From Cruorifilaria tuberocauda (lineage: Eukaryota; Nematoda; Chromadorea; Rhabditida; Onchocercidae): a DNA stretch of 64,000 bases. The stretch is from the NCBI GenBank assembly GCA_013365365.1, contig JABVXU010000085.1:1-64000 (forward strand), written 5' to 3'. Below, in pieces: positions 1 to 12,100 of the stretch. The position numbers and the translations under genes are program-made. Under the pieces are notes generated by a model that had not been told where the DNA came from, searched no databases, and saw only the letters and a program-made list of their open reading frames with translations. Position 1 is the stretch's first letter, and every line of letters starts with the position of its first letter.

Positions 1-1488
1 TGAATCACTAAAAAAGTACAATTTTAATGTTGCTATTGGATGAGTTTGCTCTTTGGAGATGGTATTGCTTTGGTCGAAGTTTTTCATCTCTGTGTTAATT
101 TTTCGTTTTTTAATTGTTCTATTTCTTTTATTATCATAAAATATTAATTTATCTTTTTTTATGTTACAAGTTTTTTTAAGGAAAAGAACTTTATAGTTCA
201 AATTTTAATAAGAAATTTTAATTAAAATTATTAAAATATGTATTGCAATTTCAGGTTTACTGTGCAGGATCCATCTTATTATCTGTGTTTTTCTTCCTTG
301 TATAAAACGCTCAAATAATCTGTATTATTTCATGTTTCTGAGCAGTACTCTTCATTTGTTGCCGGGTTTATTTCACATCAGCATTATTGATTGTTTTCAC
401 TTGATAATTCATCAGGTTTAATGGCTTTTATAATAAGAATGACCCGAATTAATGTTTGTTACCACTTAAAAGTAGCATCTTAAAATTAAATTTTTAAATA
501 ATCCGATGTCTCTATCTCTCCCTATTTCTCCGTTGTGATTTATTTTTGTTTCCCTGTCGTAAAAATTAGTATAAAATGTTTGTTAATATTTTTATTATAT
601 TTTGATGTTTATTAGAATTAAATGATAGAAAATGGGATCCAACATTAAACCATTTGGGGGATAACTTTTGAGGAGACAAATCCAATAACTGCATGCGTAG
701 TTTTCAGATCCAGTCCTGATCATTGTCAGGTAACTGTATCTAATCATGTGATCAAAGTGGAACTGTAGTAAGTGTCAGTTTCTGCAGCTGAGAGCAGGCT
801 TTATTGAATTGTTTTTCTATAATGGACTCTGTCTCCGTCAATCATTATAATTTTGAAAATCGCAATTTTGCAAACCGAAATGAAGCGGGAGTAAACAGAG
901 CTGATTAGGCTTTCCTTTACGAGAACGAAATTCGAATTGCCTATCTACTCGCTTCTGGCAGTTCAAGATTTTCCGGAGCACCCTGCCTGCATTCCCAGTT
1001 GTAATTCGGTTGCCATTTATTGTCGGAATAGCTTCTACATAATGGTTAGATCATATTCGATCGGTTTTTCATACCCTTGAAATGTAGCGGGAGCAATTCC
1101 ATTTGTTCGCAAGAATTTTTAAACACCGTAAAGGTTAAGCTTTTTCGTTTTCAGCTTGAGTTTGAAGGAGGATTCTAGGTTTGTCTTTTTGTGAAATTAT
1201 TAACTTGCAGACTAATTCTTTTGCTTATCATTTGACCAATACTCAATTCAGTAACTTTCGAAGTGGAAAAAGAGGGCAGATGAAAAGTGCAGACAATACC
1301 TTTCCATGGTTTATCTGATTTCAACACAGTTCAGTGATCTCAAATGGCTCTTAGAATGAAGAAACAAACAGCTACTTAACTGAATCATTATGTAAATCTG
1401 TGGTAATTAATAGTTATAAAAGGTACCATTTCGTAAGAAGTGACCATTTAAGGAAATTGCGAAGACACGTGTGCTGGTTGTCACGATC
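1..1488. other. Left-edge AT-rich region, mostly without genes
   Basis: This stretch is AT-rich and mostly closed in all frames. At its left end a good acceptor (gcaatttcag) is followed by a 17-codon open segment at 255-305 that begins VYCAGSILLSVFFFLV and stops at TAA. It could be the hydrophobic last exon of a plus-strand gene lying mostly outside the window, but there is no family match. The rest is probably the promoter side of the gene beginning at 1489. I see no repeats or RNA genes here. Confidence 0.4.
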
Positions 1489-4002
1489 ATGGCATATAAT
1501 CCTATAATACGGCCACTTCGCGAGAAACGGTACTGCAGTTATTTTGTTGATCTCCATTTTTACTTCTCGCTTCTGCTTTTTCTGTATTAATTATTTATCT
1601 TCTATTTTAATCATCGAATCAAAGCTTTAATTAAGGACGAATTTTTTAATTTGAATTTTTTTACGCTAATTATGTAATCATTTTTGCTTCTCCTATTAAT
1701 CAAACTATTCTATTTTGATAAGCGCTGAAATAAGTTTACTCTGATTTATCAGACCTTAATCAAATGTCAAATTTATTTTTTTCCATGGTATTTTTGCTTT
1801 TGAAATGCGGAAAAGTGACTTTTAAAGAAAGTCCGTTGATCTAGCTATTTTGATGGAACAGTTCCCAGAATTCGAGTAATTGTTCTATGGATTCAATTTA
1901 TAATCATAATCCCTTGTTTGATTGGACTGAAATATTTCCTTTTTATTTGTTTCCATAAATGGTGCCGCAAAAATTTTCAGCGATATTCGCGATTATGATC
2001 CGAGCACAATTAGAATCGAATTCAAAAAAATGTTGGGTCCGGTTAGTGATAAAATTCGCTGAGAAAAAGAACAGTCGTGAATAGATGAAATTAGCGTGTC
2101 ATTGGAATGGCAACTTATTTTAGGATAAATTCCGAAAGCGGTCAAAACAGCTAGAATTGTGGAAAGTAATAACATTAGCGTCATATTACGAGAAACTTAT
2201 GGATTCCACAAGACCACGTCATGTTCAACAAGCTGTTATCTATATGAGAGAGCTCGGTGCCGCAGCACATCGGATTGATTCCACCATAGAGACCGTAAGA
2301 TCTTTAACTGACTAAGAATTTGAAGAATTAGTCTATCATATTAATTTGATTATAAATTTAAATTACTTCGCTATCATGAGAATTCATCTCCACAATTCCG
2401 ATAATCTTTATAATTGTTGTTTTATAGTTCGTGAGTTTTGATTAATTACAGTGAGTTGTGATCCAAATCATTGATCCACAGCTAAATATATTTGTTGAAT
2501 CTCTTTTCATGAAAGTCATTAGCTCCATTTTTTGATCGCACAAATGTCGATCATGATTAAGTAATGCGAGTCAATTTTACTTTAGAGTGAACAAACGTCA
2601 GTAGGCAATTTAGTTCTTCCAATGAAGAAAAAATTTCCTTTTTACTTCTTCAGCTTCATCAGATTATCAATGAAGTGGATAATGAAATCGATTGCTGTGC
2701 AGCGATTTTCAAAAAGTCTTGGGTGAGCAAGACTGATACTCTTGAAAACGGTGACCTCAATTTTTTAATTTGCAATTCCTAGAATTGTAAAAACTGAGCT
2801 TCTAGGAATTTATTTTGTTACGTTTTCAGTTCATTATTTCTTATTTTCAGGCTAAACGAATGTACTGAGTTATGATCAGATTAGCAGAGGGTTAGGAAAT
2901 GTGAGCAAAATTCTGTGGCAATCTTCTAAAATTTTGTTAATTCATGAAGGGAAACATCTAGAAGAATCAGTATTTTCAGGTTCTTATCAGATATCAATTC
3001 AATTGCGCAAACAACAAAAAGCAATAAATGGTGTGGCGAATCATTTTTCAGAAAGCATGGGACTAATAAGTGCCATGCATGATAACTTCAAGGAGCATAA
3101 AAGCTTACTTAAAAAGGTTCTTTATTTAAATCGACTGATTTATTCGTAACTTATATACAATTAGTACTTTTTGTTCATATATCTAGATATTAGAAAAGAA
3201 AAAAAAAATTGAAGTCATTTTGATGCTTAAATTTGATCGCCCATTGTACCCTCAGGAAATATCAATTTTTCAATCGTGAATATTCAAGTATAAGATTGTT
3301 ACAGTGTTTCTTTTACCTGTAATTTGGAAAGTTTTGAACAGATGAAATCGTTCATAGATATGTGTTCAATTTTATATGGTTTCTAGCATGATGAGAATTA
3401 TTAAAGCTGAAGTTAACTTCAATTATATAAAGAAAGATTGGATTTTGCCTCAATTTTAGTGTCGGGTGTTCGACATTGACATATTGGCACTTACTAAGCT
3501 TGCCCGTTTACAATGCGGTAAAACGATGCTAGCTCGCGCGAAGGAACATCGGTCAGTGGAGGACTTGAAAACACTTCCTCTTGTTGGTTAATTCTGCTAT
3601 AAATTTTATTTTTTCAGAGTTAACTTATATCTTCGTTAAACAGATTATTAATTAAGCGCAACACATTATTAGCATACATTTATACGTGTAACACAAATCA
3701 CTGAAAACTCAGTCTAGTTAGAAGTTTGATTAGAAATCTTCAATCTAGTTAAAGAAACAAATACCGTATTTGGACATCTGTTTTATAAACAGTTTATTTG
3801 TGTGTCTTCAATTTCTTATCTCTAGGTGTTTGATGAACTGAGCAAAGCCATTGCTAATTTGAATGGCTTACGAATGGTGTACAAATTAGTAGCATCAACA
3901 AATTTACCTGAGGAAAGCGATATCACAAAATTGATTCATCAAGCTCAAAAACTTCGTCGAATTTTAGAGGTTTCAAGTCACACTTTCTATTTACCAGCTT
4001 AA
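1489..4002 (+). CDS. Unidentified seven-exon helical protein (about 232 aa)
   Basis: I do not recognise this protein. Exons are 1489-1529, 1981-2041, 2193-2294, 2654-2722, 2991-3116, 3460-3582 and 3826-4002. The start is ATG at 1489 (MAYNPIIRPLREK), and exon 1 ends in phase 2, which fits the C at 1981 after a TTTTCAG acceptor (RDIRDYDPSTIR). Later segments include MDSTRPRHVQQAV, GLISAMHDNFKEH and VFDELSKAIANLNG. The composition is rich in Leu, Lys, Glu and Gln with few prolines, suggesting a mostly alpha-helical, perhaps coiled-coil, soluble protein. There is no signal peptide or membrane segment. Two joins are uncertain: exon 2/3 may instead use 2036 with 2179, and exon 4/5 may use 2750 with 2980, both in frame. 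The stop at 4000 is followed about 100 bases later by AATAAA. The exon chain supports a real gene; its function is unknown. Confidence 0.6.
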
Positions 4003-4102
4003 TAATACATCCATCTTTCACTCTTTTTCAAAACTTACATATGCGACCAAAGTTACAAAATAACAATTGAAATGGAAAATTTTTGTAGACTGATAAAGTC
4101 AT

Positions 4103-4108
4103 AATAAA
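4103..4108 (+). terminator. Poly(A) signal AATAAA of the 1489-4002 gene
   Basis: An AATAAA hexamer lies 101 bases after the stop codon of the unidentified gene. The distance suits a nematode 3'UTR and supports the chosen last exon. AATAAA is frequent by chance in DNA this AT-rich, so support is moderate. Confidence 0.4.
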
Positions 4109-6090
4109 AGTATTAATTGTCAACTAAATATTTATTTACTTCACCCGTCATGAAGTACTGATGATCACGTGGATATCCTTGTCTTTCTCTTATATTCTCG
4201 CAATTGTCATAGCCGTAAATAAAATTTTGACTGTCCTTTGCTTGAACTTCAGCACAAGCTTTACAAACATTATCGAATATTAAGGAACTTGCTCAAATAA
4301 TAGTATATGTGCATTAAAAACTTCAAAAAAGTAAGATGCAAGTATTGATTTTGCTTTTTGATTTAAGATATCTTAAAGTTTTTTTTTCTCATTTATATTG
4401 CTGAAGTAAACGCGATTACTAAAGGGATTGCATATAAATAAGAATAAAAATGATATCGTTGAATAATTCTAGCAAGCCAAGCCCTATCAACGGAAAAGAT
4501 AATTTGTACGGAAATGGTTGTGCAGTGTGCATGCACTTCAACCTTACCATAAATTTATTATGCCTTACTTTTCCAGGATTGATTAAATGAACTGTACGCA
4601 ATTTCTTTCATTACATAATTTTTCTTCAAGTTTTGTACTTTTGTATGCAAAGTAATAGGAATAGGTATAATGGTAGCAATGAGGAAAGAAATTCCATTCG
4701 CTTTTACTTCCTTTCTTCCGAATTTCTTTCATTAAAAGTATTCCCATATTAGCGTAAAAAGAGAGATTTTAGAAGACTTTCTGAAGTTTAATTTGAGCAA
4801 TCTACAAATATAGAACAAGCTTTGCTGCGGAAGAAGGTAAGAATAAGGTATCAAGCTTGCATGTTTTATCATTTAGAAAATGTTAGCTTATTGTTGCAAG
4901 CAGCATTGCGCATAATGACGGTGTGTAGCTTCTCGTACACTCCGACCGGATCCTTCTTTCTTGATTCCATGATCCTGACCAGTTCCTCAATCCTGTCCCA
5001 TTATACCGATCACTACCACCATATTTTCTTTTATCAATATAACCAATGTTATTACCAATTGTACTAAGTGAAATGGCACCTATTGCTGTATCGATAAATC
5101 ATCTCATCGGCATAACCTTCTTCCGCATAACTGGTTGCTTACATCTCCTCAGCTATCGATAGAATTTTCAATCTTTCCTTCGCTTCTCCGTTTAGCATGA
5201 CACATATCGAGATGTCCGGATCCGTTATTTTTATTCTATGCATCATTCCAATATCATACAGTCAATGCTAGCTAGACTTTATGGCGTCTCTCATCTCTTA
5301 TTAAAATGACACAATCAGGAAGCAATTGCTATACCATTACTACAAGTATTTCCTATTGTTCTCATTGAAGTTTACCTAAAGAGGTGCTTTTGTTTCTTTG
5401 GCACTAATTGCTGCAATCCTACAACCCATTCTAATTGTTACACCGCTCTGTGATACTTATCATTCCACTCTCCTCTACCCATCGTATTACGATACATTCC
5501 AAACTTATACAAAAGAAGTGTTTCGATTACAGTAGCATTCCAGAAATATCACTTTCACATTATTTCTCTCTCGACAACTCTGCTTCTGAACTAAATGGTT
5601 TTAACATTCCTCATCTAGAAGATAAACAGTGAATCTGACTACCTTTCTAGACTCTTCCATTCTTCATGCTTTCTTCTTCGCGTTGCTTCTCTCTTACATA
5701 AAATGCAGAATATCTTCTATGGGATATTACTATTGGAATTAGAGCTTCCGAGTGTCACTTCTATAGAACCAGAAAGAAGTTTTTCATAAAAATTGACTTA
5801 GAGGGGAAACAATAATATTCAGTATTATGACATAAGTAGAAGTAGAAGGAATTGGATGATAAATAGAGAAGAGAGGGTAGAGGTCGGATATGATATGATC
5901 ATTATCATCAATAAAACAAACAGCATAGCAACCATTTGAGAGAGAGGGAAATGAGGGTAAATGGGCGCTAATAGGTCATCATTATTTGACGGGTCTTTCC
6001 GTTTCAGCCTCATATTTCCTTTTTTCCAGAATCCTTCGAAACAATCATAAAAATTCTCGCATCTCTCTCATCAGTACTAAATAATCAAGA

Positions 6091-6150
6091 GCGGTAGGGG
6101 CGGCAATGGCAACGGCGGCAATGGCTGCGGCGGCACATCTGGCCAGGAGG
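6091..6150. repeat. GC-rich GGCGGCAATGGC-type imperfect repeat
   Basis: These 60 bases are about 72% G+C, against roughly one third in the surroundings, and contain short imperfect repeats of GGCGGCAATGGC. On the plus strand one frame reads alanine- and methionine-rich and stops within about 56 codons; on the minus strand one frame reads alanine-rich after a short glutamine run. Neither is joined to convincing splice sites. It may be a low-complexity exon of an unseen gene, or noncoding. Confidence 0.5.
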
Positions 6151-9100
6151 AATTGCTGCTGCTCATCATATTCCTCTTGTCTTGTCTACTCTCAATCTTC
6201 CCTTCCTCCTACCAAAGAGAAGAGGAGAATTTATGGAATCACTCCACTCCACTCTCTCATAAATTGTACCTCATAAAAATTTTGTACCATTATTGTTGTT
6301 ATTGTTGAAAGGATCATTCATCAGCAAATATCTTATCATTATCATTCCTCATCAAGCACATCGTTATTTCCTCTTCACTCCGCTTCCACTCATTCCCATC
6401 TCCTTTTCCATCCAACACTCACTTCTCCATATTTCCTTCTTCCGAAATGATTTATTTAATGATCTGTTACACTAGCTGAACGTTAGTTAATTAATACTCA
6501 AATTTTTATTTGTTTCGCTATCAACATTTGTGAAAGTGGAAAGGGGATGGGAAGAAGCAAGTAACAAACGCACGCTCCACTCCACCGACTATCATCAAGC
6601 ATTCTATTCCTTCAAACTTTAAGCAGATCATGCAGCATCAGGAATAACAAAGATCTGAGCTATTGATTAAGGACCTTTCCCTTCTCCGCAGGTATGATAT
6701 GGAAACAGGTATAAAGATCATTTCAAGTGCTATTCGGAAATTATTAAGCGTCTCAATTTCAGAATCATTTGCTGAAAGATCTTCAGAAATAGATTCGACA
6801 GCATTTAGGATAAGCTTAAGTAGTTTTCGTCTTCAAATGTTCAATGGAAGTTTCATTCGATCTATAAATTCCTTGAAAAGAAAACCTAAAAGAAAGGAAC
6901 AGAAAATGGAATGCTTCTTCAATCATTTCCACTTATCCATTTTGACTCGATCAACTAATAACAACGACAACAAGCCAAATCGTGGCAGAATGAGCTGAAT
7001 TTCCGCTATTTGGTGGATGGAACACGTGTGTCTCTAAGGCCCATTACGCCCTATAGTTGTTATAATCATATCACATCACTCCTTCTATCCAACAGACGAC
7101 GATATTATCCTTTGACATCTTCAAATCATCATTTGCTACCAAAAATATGCAAATGTTTGCACCTGCAGATGAAATCAATGGGCTGTATCGTAGTTTATCT
7201 GGATGGAGGATAGGTTTGTTTCTCTTACAATATTCCGTTTTCCTTCCTGTTTCTTATTACGGTATCAGAAAGGTTCGAAAATGCCGGATATTTCTGTTCC
7301 TCTTTATACAATAATGATCAAACAGATAATTCAATCCCTCTTTCCCTTTCCTCCTTCAAACAACTTATTTCAAATTATAAATAAAACAGAATGAATCAAG
7401 AAAACTTTTCTCCTTCAATTTACATCTATTTGCTTATAAACTAAAATTGTTTGCTTTAAACGAATCTGCTCCATATCATTCATTGTAATTCATCACGTTT
7501 TAGTGTTTCTAGAAAGTGATAGTTGCTAGTAATCAAATCAAACTGGTTTTCTGCCTCTTTAAATGTCGGAAATTTCCAAAAAGTGAACCTCATAAATCAT
7601 TAAGAAGGAATAACACGTTTGTTCAATAAATGTTAATGGAACAGATTGTTGCAAGTTTGAACAAATTGGTGGAATGTTCAGATTCAGTTGCATCTTTCAT
7701 ATTCCTACATGATATTCAAATTTCTAACGGTTCTCTCAGAATCAGCAAGATAATAATAAGCATTTCGCTAATGGAGATTTCAAAAGCTTTGGAATCGAAA
7801 TTAACTTAAACTTTTTGAAGCAATTGCATTTTAAGCAAGTTTTTTTGAAACAGTTTAAGGAAGTGAAATTCATTGGTGGTTAAATTTGTAGATAACAAAT
7901 GTGGAATTGCCTTTGTCGAATGGGAAATGTTAAATGAATCAACCTCACTGAGGTGAGGCGTAATCCTGTGCCATGTTGTACTGTTGCTGATTGATTGATG
8001 TGATCAGTTGGGTGCTAGAAGGAAAATTAAATTTCAGACAGTTTTATTAGTCATATCGTCCTACTTTCTATGCACTCTTTTTGGAAATTCCATACTACCA
8101 TTTCTTACCTCTTAACTGATTAAAAATAACCTTACCATTTTCCATTCTCTGAAAAAGTAATCTATTAATTCCAATTTTCTGCTCTCAAAGTTCTCTTAGC
8201 AGTAGCAAATTCTACAATAAATATCTGAATTAGCTAAAATTTGTTTTTTGCGGTACATACTTTGAATTGTGAATTATAATGTTTTGCACAAAAAAATTTT
8301 AATTGCATCATTTGACCATAAATAGAATGAAATGTTGTAATCTAATGACGCATTTTGGAAGTTTTAAACGGAAACGGATGGCATTTGATAAAATAATTGA
8401 TCCCGTACATCAAACTACTCAAGGATACTTTAACCTGCTGTCATGAATCTTTCTCCAGAAACACTCTTTTCACTTATTGCACCGAATAAAAATGACAATT
8501 GTCAGATGCCACAATGAGTATATGGGCTATAATTTGTCATAATTAATATTACTTTAACGTATACCAATTTTATTCATTTTATGGTACAACTTCCCGCATT
8601 CTGCTTATTTGACGCATGGGATAGTCGGAAGAAGCAGGGTTTTGCTGTCAGGATGTACTGAGAAGATTTCTTAAGGAATGAGATGAAGTTTGAAGGAAAT
8701 CGGATGGACATCATTGTTCACGCCATCTCTGCTTGTTTCCCCTCAACTCCTCAATGCTTCCTTGTTCTTTTTATCAATTATTGTAGCGGGCTGCTTCACC
8801 TTTTTTGATTTTATTTTTTGCTTTTTGTTTGAAAACCAAAAAATTCCGTTCTCTAATAAACAATAACCTTCACCATCCTTTCATTGATGATATTATAATT
8901 TGGCATTTCTTACTTTGGTCCAAACGAAATCAAACAAAAGCTGTAAATTAATTGTTTGCGCTTCGCATCAAACTATCAGATACTTTCTTCCTTTTTTATC
9001 TTAACTTTTGTTAACTTTCCTTTCCATATATTGATTAAAATTCAATTATAATTAATTAAATGAATTATGAATTAATTGTACAACAATGAATTTGTGAATT

Positions 9101-12100
9101 GAACATGTGGATTGCGCGTTTGCGGCAAAATTGCATTAAAAAGCATCAGAAATGGTGATGAGGTCATCATGACGATTTTTCTCTCTTCTGCCTAAATTCA
9201 TTTATGCTAATTCAGTAATTAATGAGAATGACTCAGATGTTTTCCTTCAGCCACAGAAAGAGATGCTTCAGAGCTTATCAGCAACTTTTACAACATGTGC
9301 TTGACATATTTGTCCACTTTTCGAATCCAGCTCATCTTCCTGAAAAGATAAGCTGTTATAAGTTCATTAATTGATCAATGACTTATCAACAACACTTCAA
9401 TATGTAAGTTGGATGAAGTAAGATGATAAAACGAGGTCACAGCTGATTCTAAGTACATTTACGTGAAAATTCCCACCCGCGGGGTTCCATCCTCTCTTCC
9501 TTTCTTTCTACAAAATTTCATACCGAAAAGATATTTTTCAATTTCTCTTCTCTTTTCTTTCAAATCAATCAACACATTGCTTCGAAGGAATGCTGCAGCG
9601 ATAGTTTCATTTCTCATTGAACGATATTTCCTAATACATAATAATTATGAGCATATAATGTACAAAGTTAATTAATTAAAATAATTAAAGGAATATAAAA
9701 GTTAGAAGGAAAAGCAATCATCCCTGCTAGGACTGCATGTTTGCCTTCCTCTTTCTATAAAATTTGTCAGCGCCTGTGAAACCGTTATCGTGATGTCTCC
9801 TCCAGATCTGTGATGAATTTAAGTAGAATAAATTGAAAGTAATTGAAATTTGATAAGCTGATCGAACTTTCGTGTCTATAATATCGTCGCGATGAAAGTA
9901 ACTGTAGAGATTTCACTTTCCACTGCTCTTAATTCATTGAACTACTTCAACGATCACTTCCATCGCCACTCAAAATTTGTAATCAGAAAGGTTCTTCGGG
10001 AAAAAAGTGAGAATAACACTCGGAATGGCAATAATAGTTATGGTGGAGAGGGAGCAATACTCATTACACGCTCGGGTGCCCGTACAACAAATCATTCAAA
10101 TACAATACCGCACTTTTTTTCAGGATAAACTTTCTTTCGCCCGGTTGTCCCAACCGGACAAACAGTTGATGCCATTTTTTTCAAATGTCAATTTTTTCAT
10201 TTTTTTACCATTTTTTATGGTAAAAGAGAAAATGAGACGACATTTTATTGCTCGAAGTTATGTTTACCGGAAACTGCATGTTCGTTTTGCTTGAATTACC
10301 ATTCGCATATGGATATCGGTTGGTTTCCTTGAATTCTGATATATATATATTGCATTTCGATAACATTATTGACGAGTACCACCCATATCATTAATTCTTT
10401 TTGCCGTGAGATAGCTGAATTGTGCAAACTTTGCTGCCCAATTCAATTCATAATTGCATGCTTCAATCCCTTCAGCTAATTATCACAGATAGATTTTCCT
10501 CAAAGATTCCAGTGAAACTATTATTGTATATGTTACGGTATGCTTAAGAAAGCAATTGTAAGATTATATAAAAAGATTGGAAGTAACCGATAATAGCAGT
10601 CGGCTAATTAACATTTGTCGGTTTAATTGATTACATGTCTTCCAGCGGTCAACAGATTCAGATTAGATATCTGTTGTTACGTTGTAAAGGTGTGACTTTA
10701 CACTTCGGATGCTTTCCTGACTTCTTTCCATCCATCCGTTCACCGCTGCTTTAATTGCGCCATAATTCTATCGTCTTCCGATAGCATTAATTTTATTTAG
10801 CCGATAATGAGTATGCCAATTTCCCCGCATATGCTTATTGATTATCTTATTGCGTGAAATCAAAAGTGACTCGAAATGAGTTTCGAGTTCACAGTACAAG
10901 TAAGAGATGTTATTTGGTGCTTGCAGTACGGAGCGATTCGAACGAGAGGTGATATCACGTCGATCACGTCCAGTTCTTGCTTTCATCATAAATTTGATAC
11001 GGTACTTCTCACCTTGTGAGTATAAAACACGTGCCGAGAAATTGTGCCGAAAAATTATCATTGAATATAACTAAACTCATTTCCGTTTTTTAATGGAATG
11101 TATACTTTCTCACCACAGTATACTAATTTTATCCAATGGAAAATAATAATTACTTCACTAATAACAATAATGACATTAAGTTTAACAGCAGTTGTTACCC
11201 TTTCATTAGAATAAGACTTATAAATAACAGACAATTGCTAGATTGATAACAGTGATAGAACAGTAAAGCTAATAGCACTTGTTATTCTTAGATGAAAATT
11301 TATTGCCATAGTGCACAAATAACAATATTTCTTCACGGAAACTTTTTGTTATCATAAATATTTCATCCACAATAATTCTCTATCCTTATAGTGAATAATC
11401 GTTGTTGTAGAATTATCATTTAACGAGAATTATCATTTTATAAACAAATTACTCATTTACTTAAATCCATTTCATCACTCATTCATCTTCTCAATTCCAT
11501 TATGAATAAATTCATCATCGATTGAATGCTCAATTTAAATGTTATTTTCAAAAATCAAATTTAATTGAAGCATGCATGTACGTTGATTTTCCTAAATCGA
11601 TGTTCTCTATCGATATTCGTATTCTGAATTTTACCATTCATGTTTAATACATTCTGTCTAATATTTAAATTTCGTTCTTCAAAATTACTGCGTTAAATAA
11701 AGTAATTTCATGTAGGGAGCAGCTACAGTAATTATTGCTTGTTATCAGGATGATAGTTCTCGTAATATAAAATTCACCTTTTCTCTAAAAAAGTAAAAGG
11801 AGAAGGTGGGGAGATTTTTTTGAAATCACTAATTGATATGAAATAAGGAAAGCATTGGATTGCATCAGAAGGAGCCCGAAAACGTTTTTTGGAGCAATAA
11901 AAAGGATGAGATAATAGTGGAGAAGAGAAAGGGAGGAGGAGGAAACTAATATTTGTTAACGATCGCTCTGTTCTGTTTGAATTGTTTCTGACGAAAACCG
12001 CTCAATCTTGAAATGTGCCGAAATGTGGCAGCTTAATGAATGAATTAATAAATGAATGCAAAGGGAAGGATAACCGTTGCAAATGATGGCATCCCAAGAA

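Noticed and set aside
10768..11061. 97-codon minus-strand open frame
   Set aside because: Some stretches look protein-like, but there are no supporting splice sites, neighbours or motifs, and the region is otherwise noncoding.
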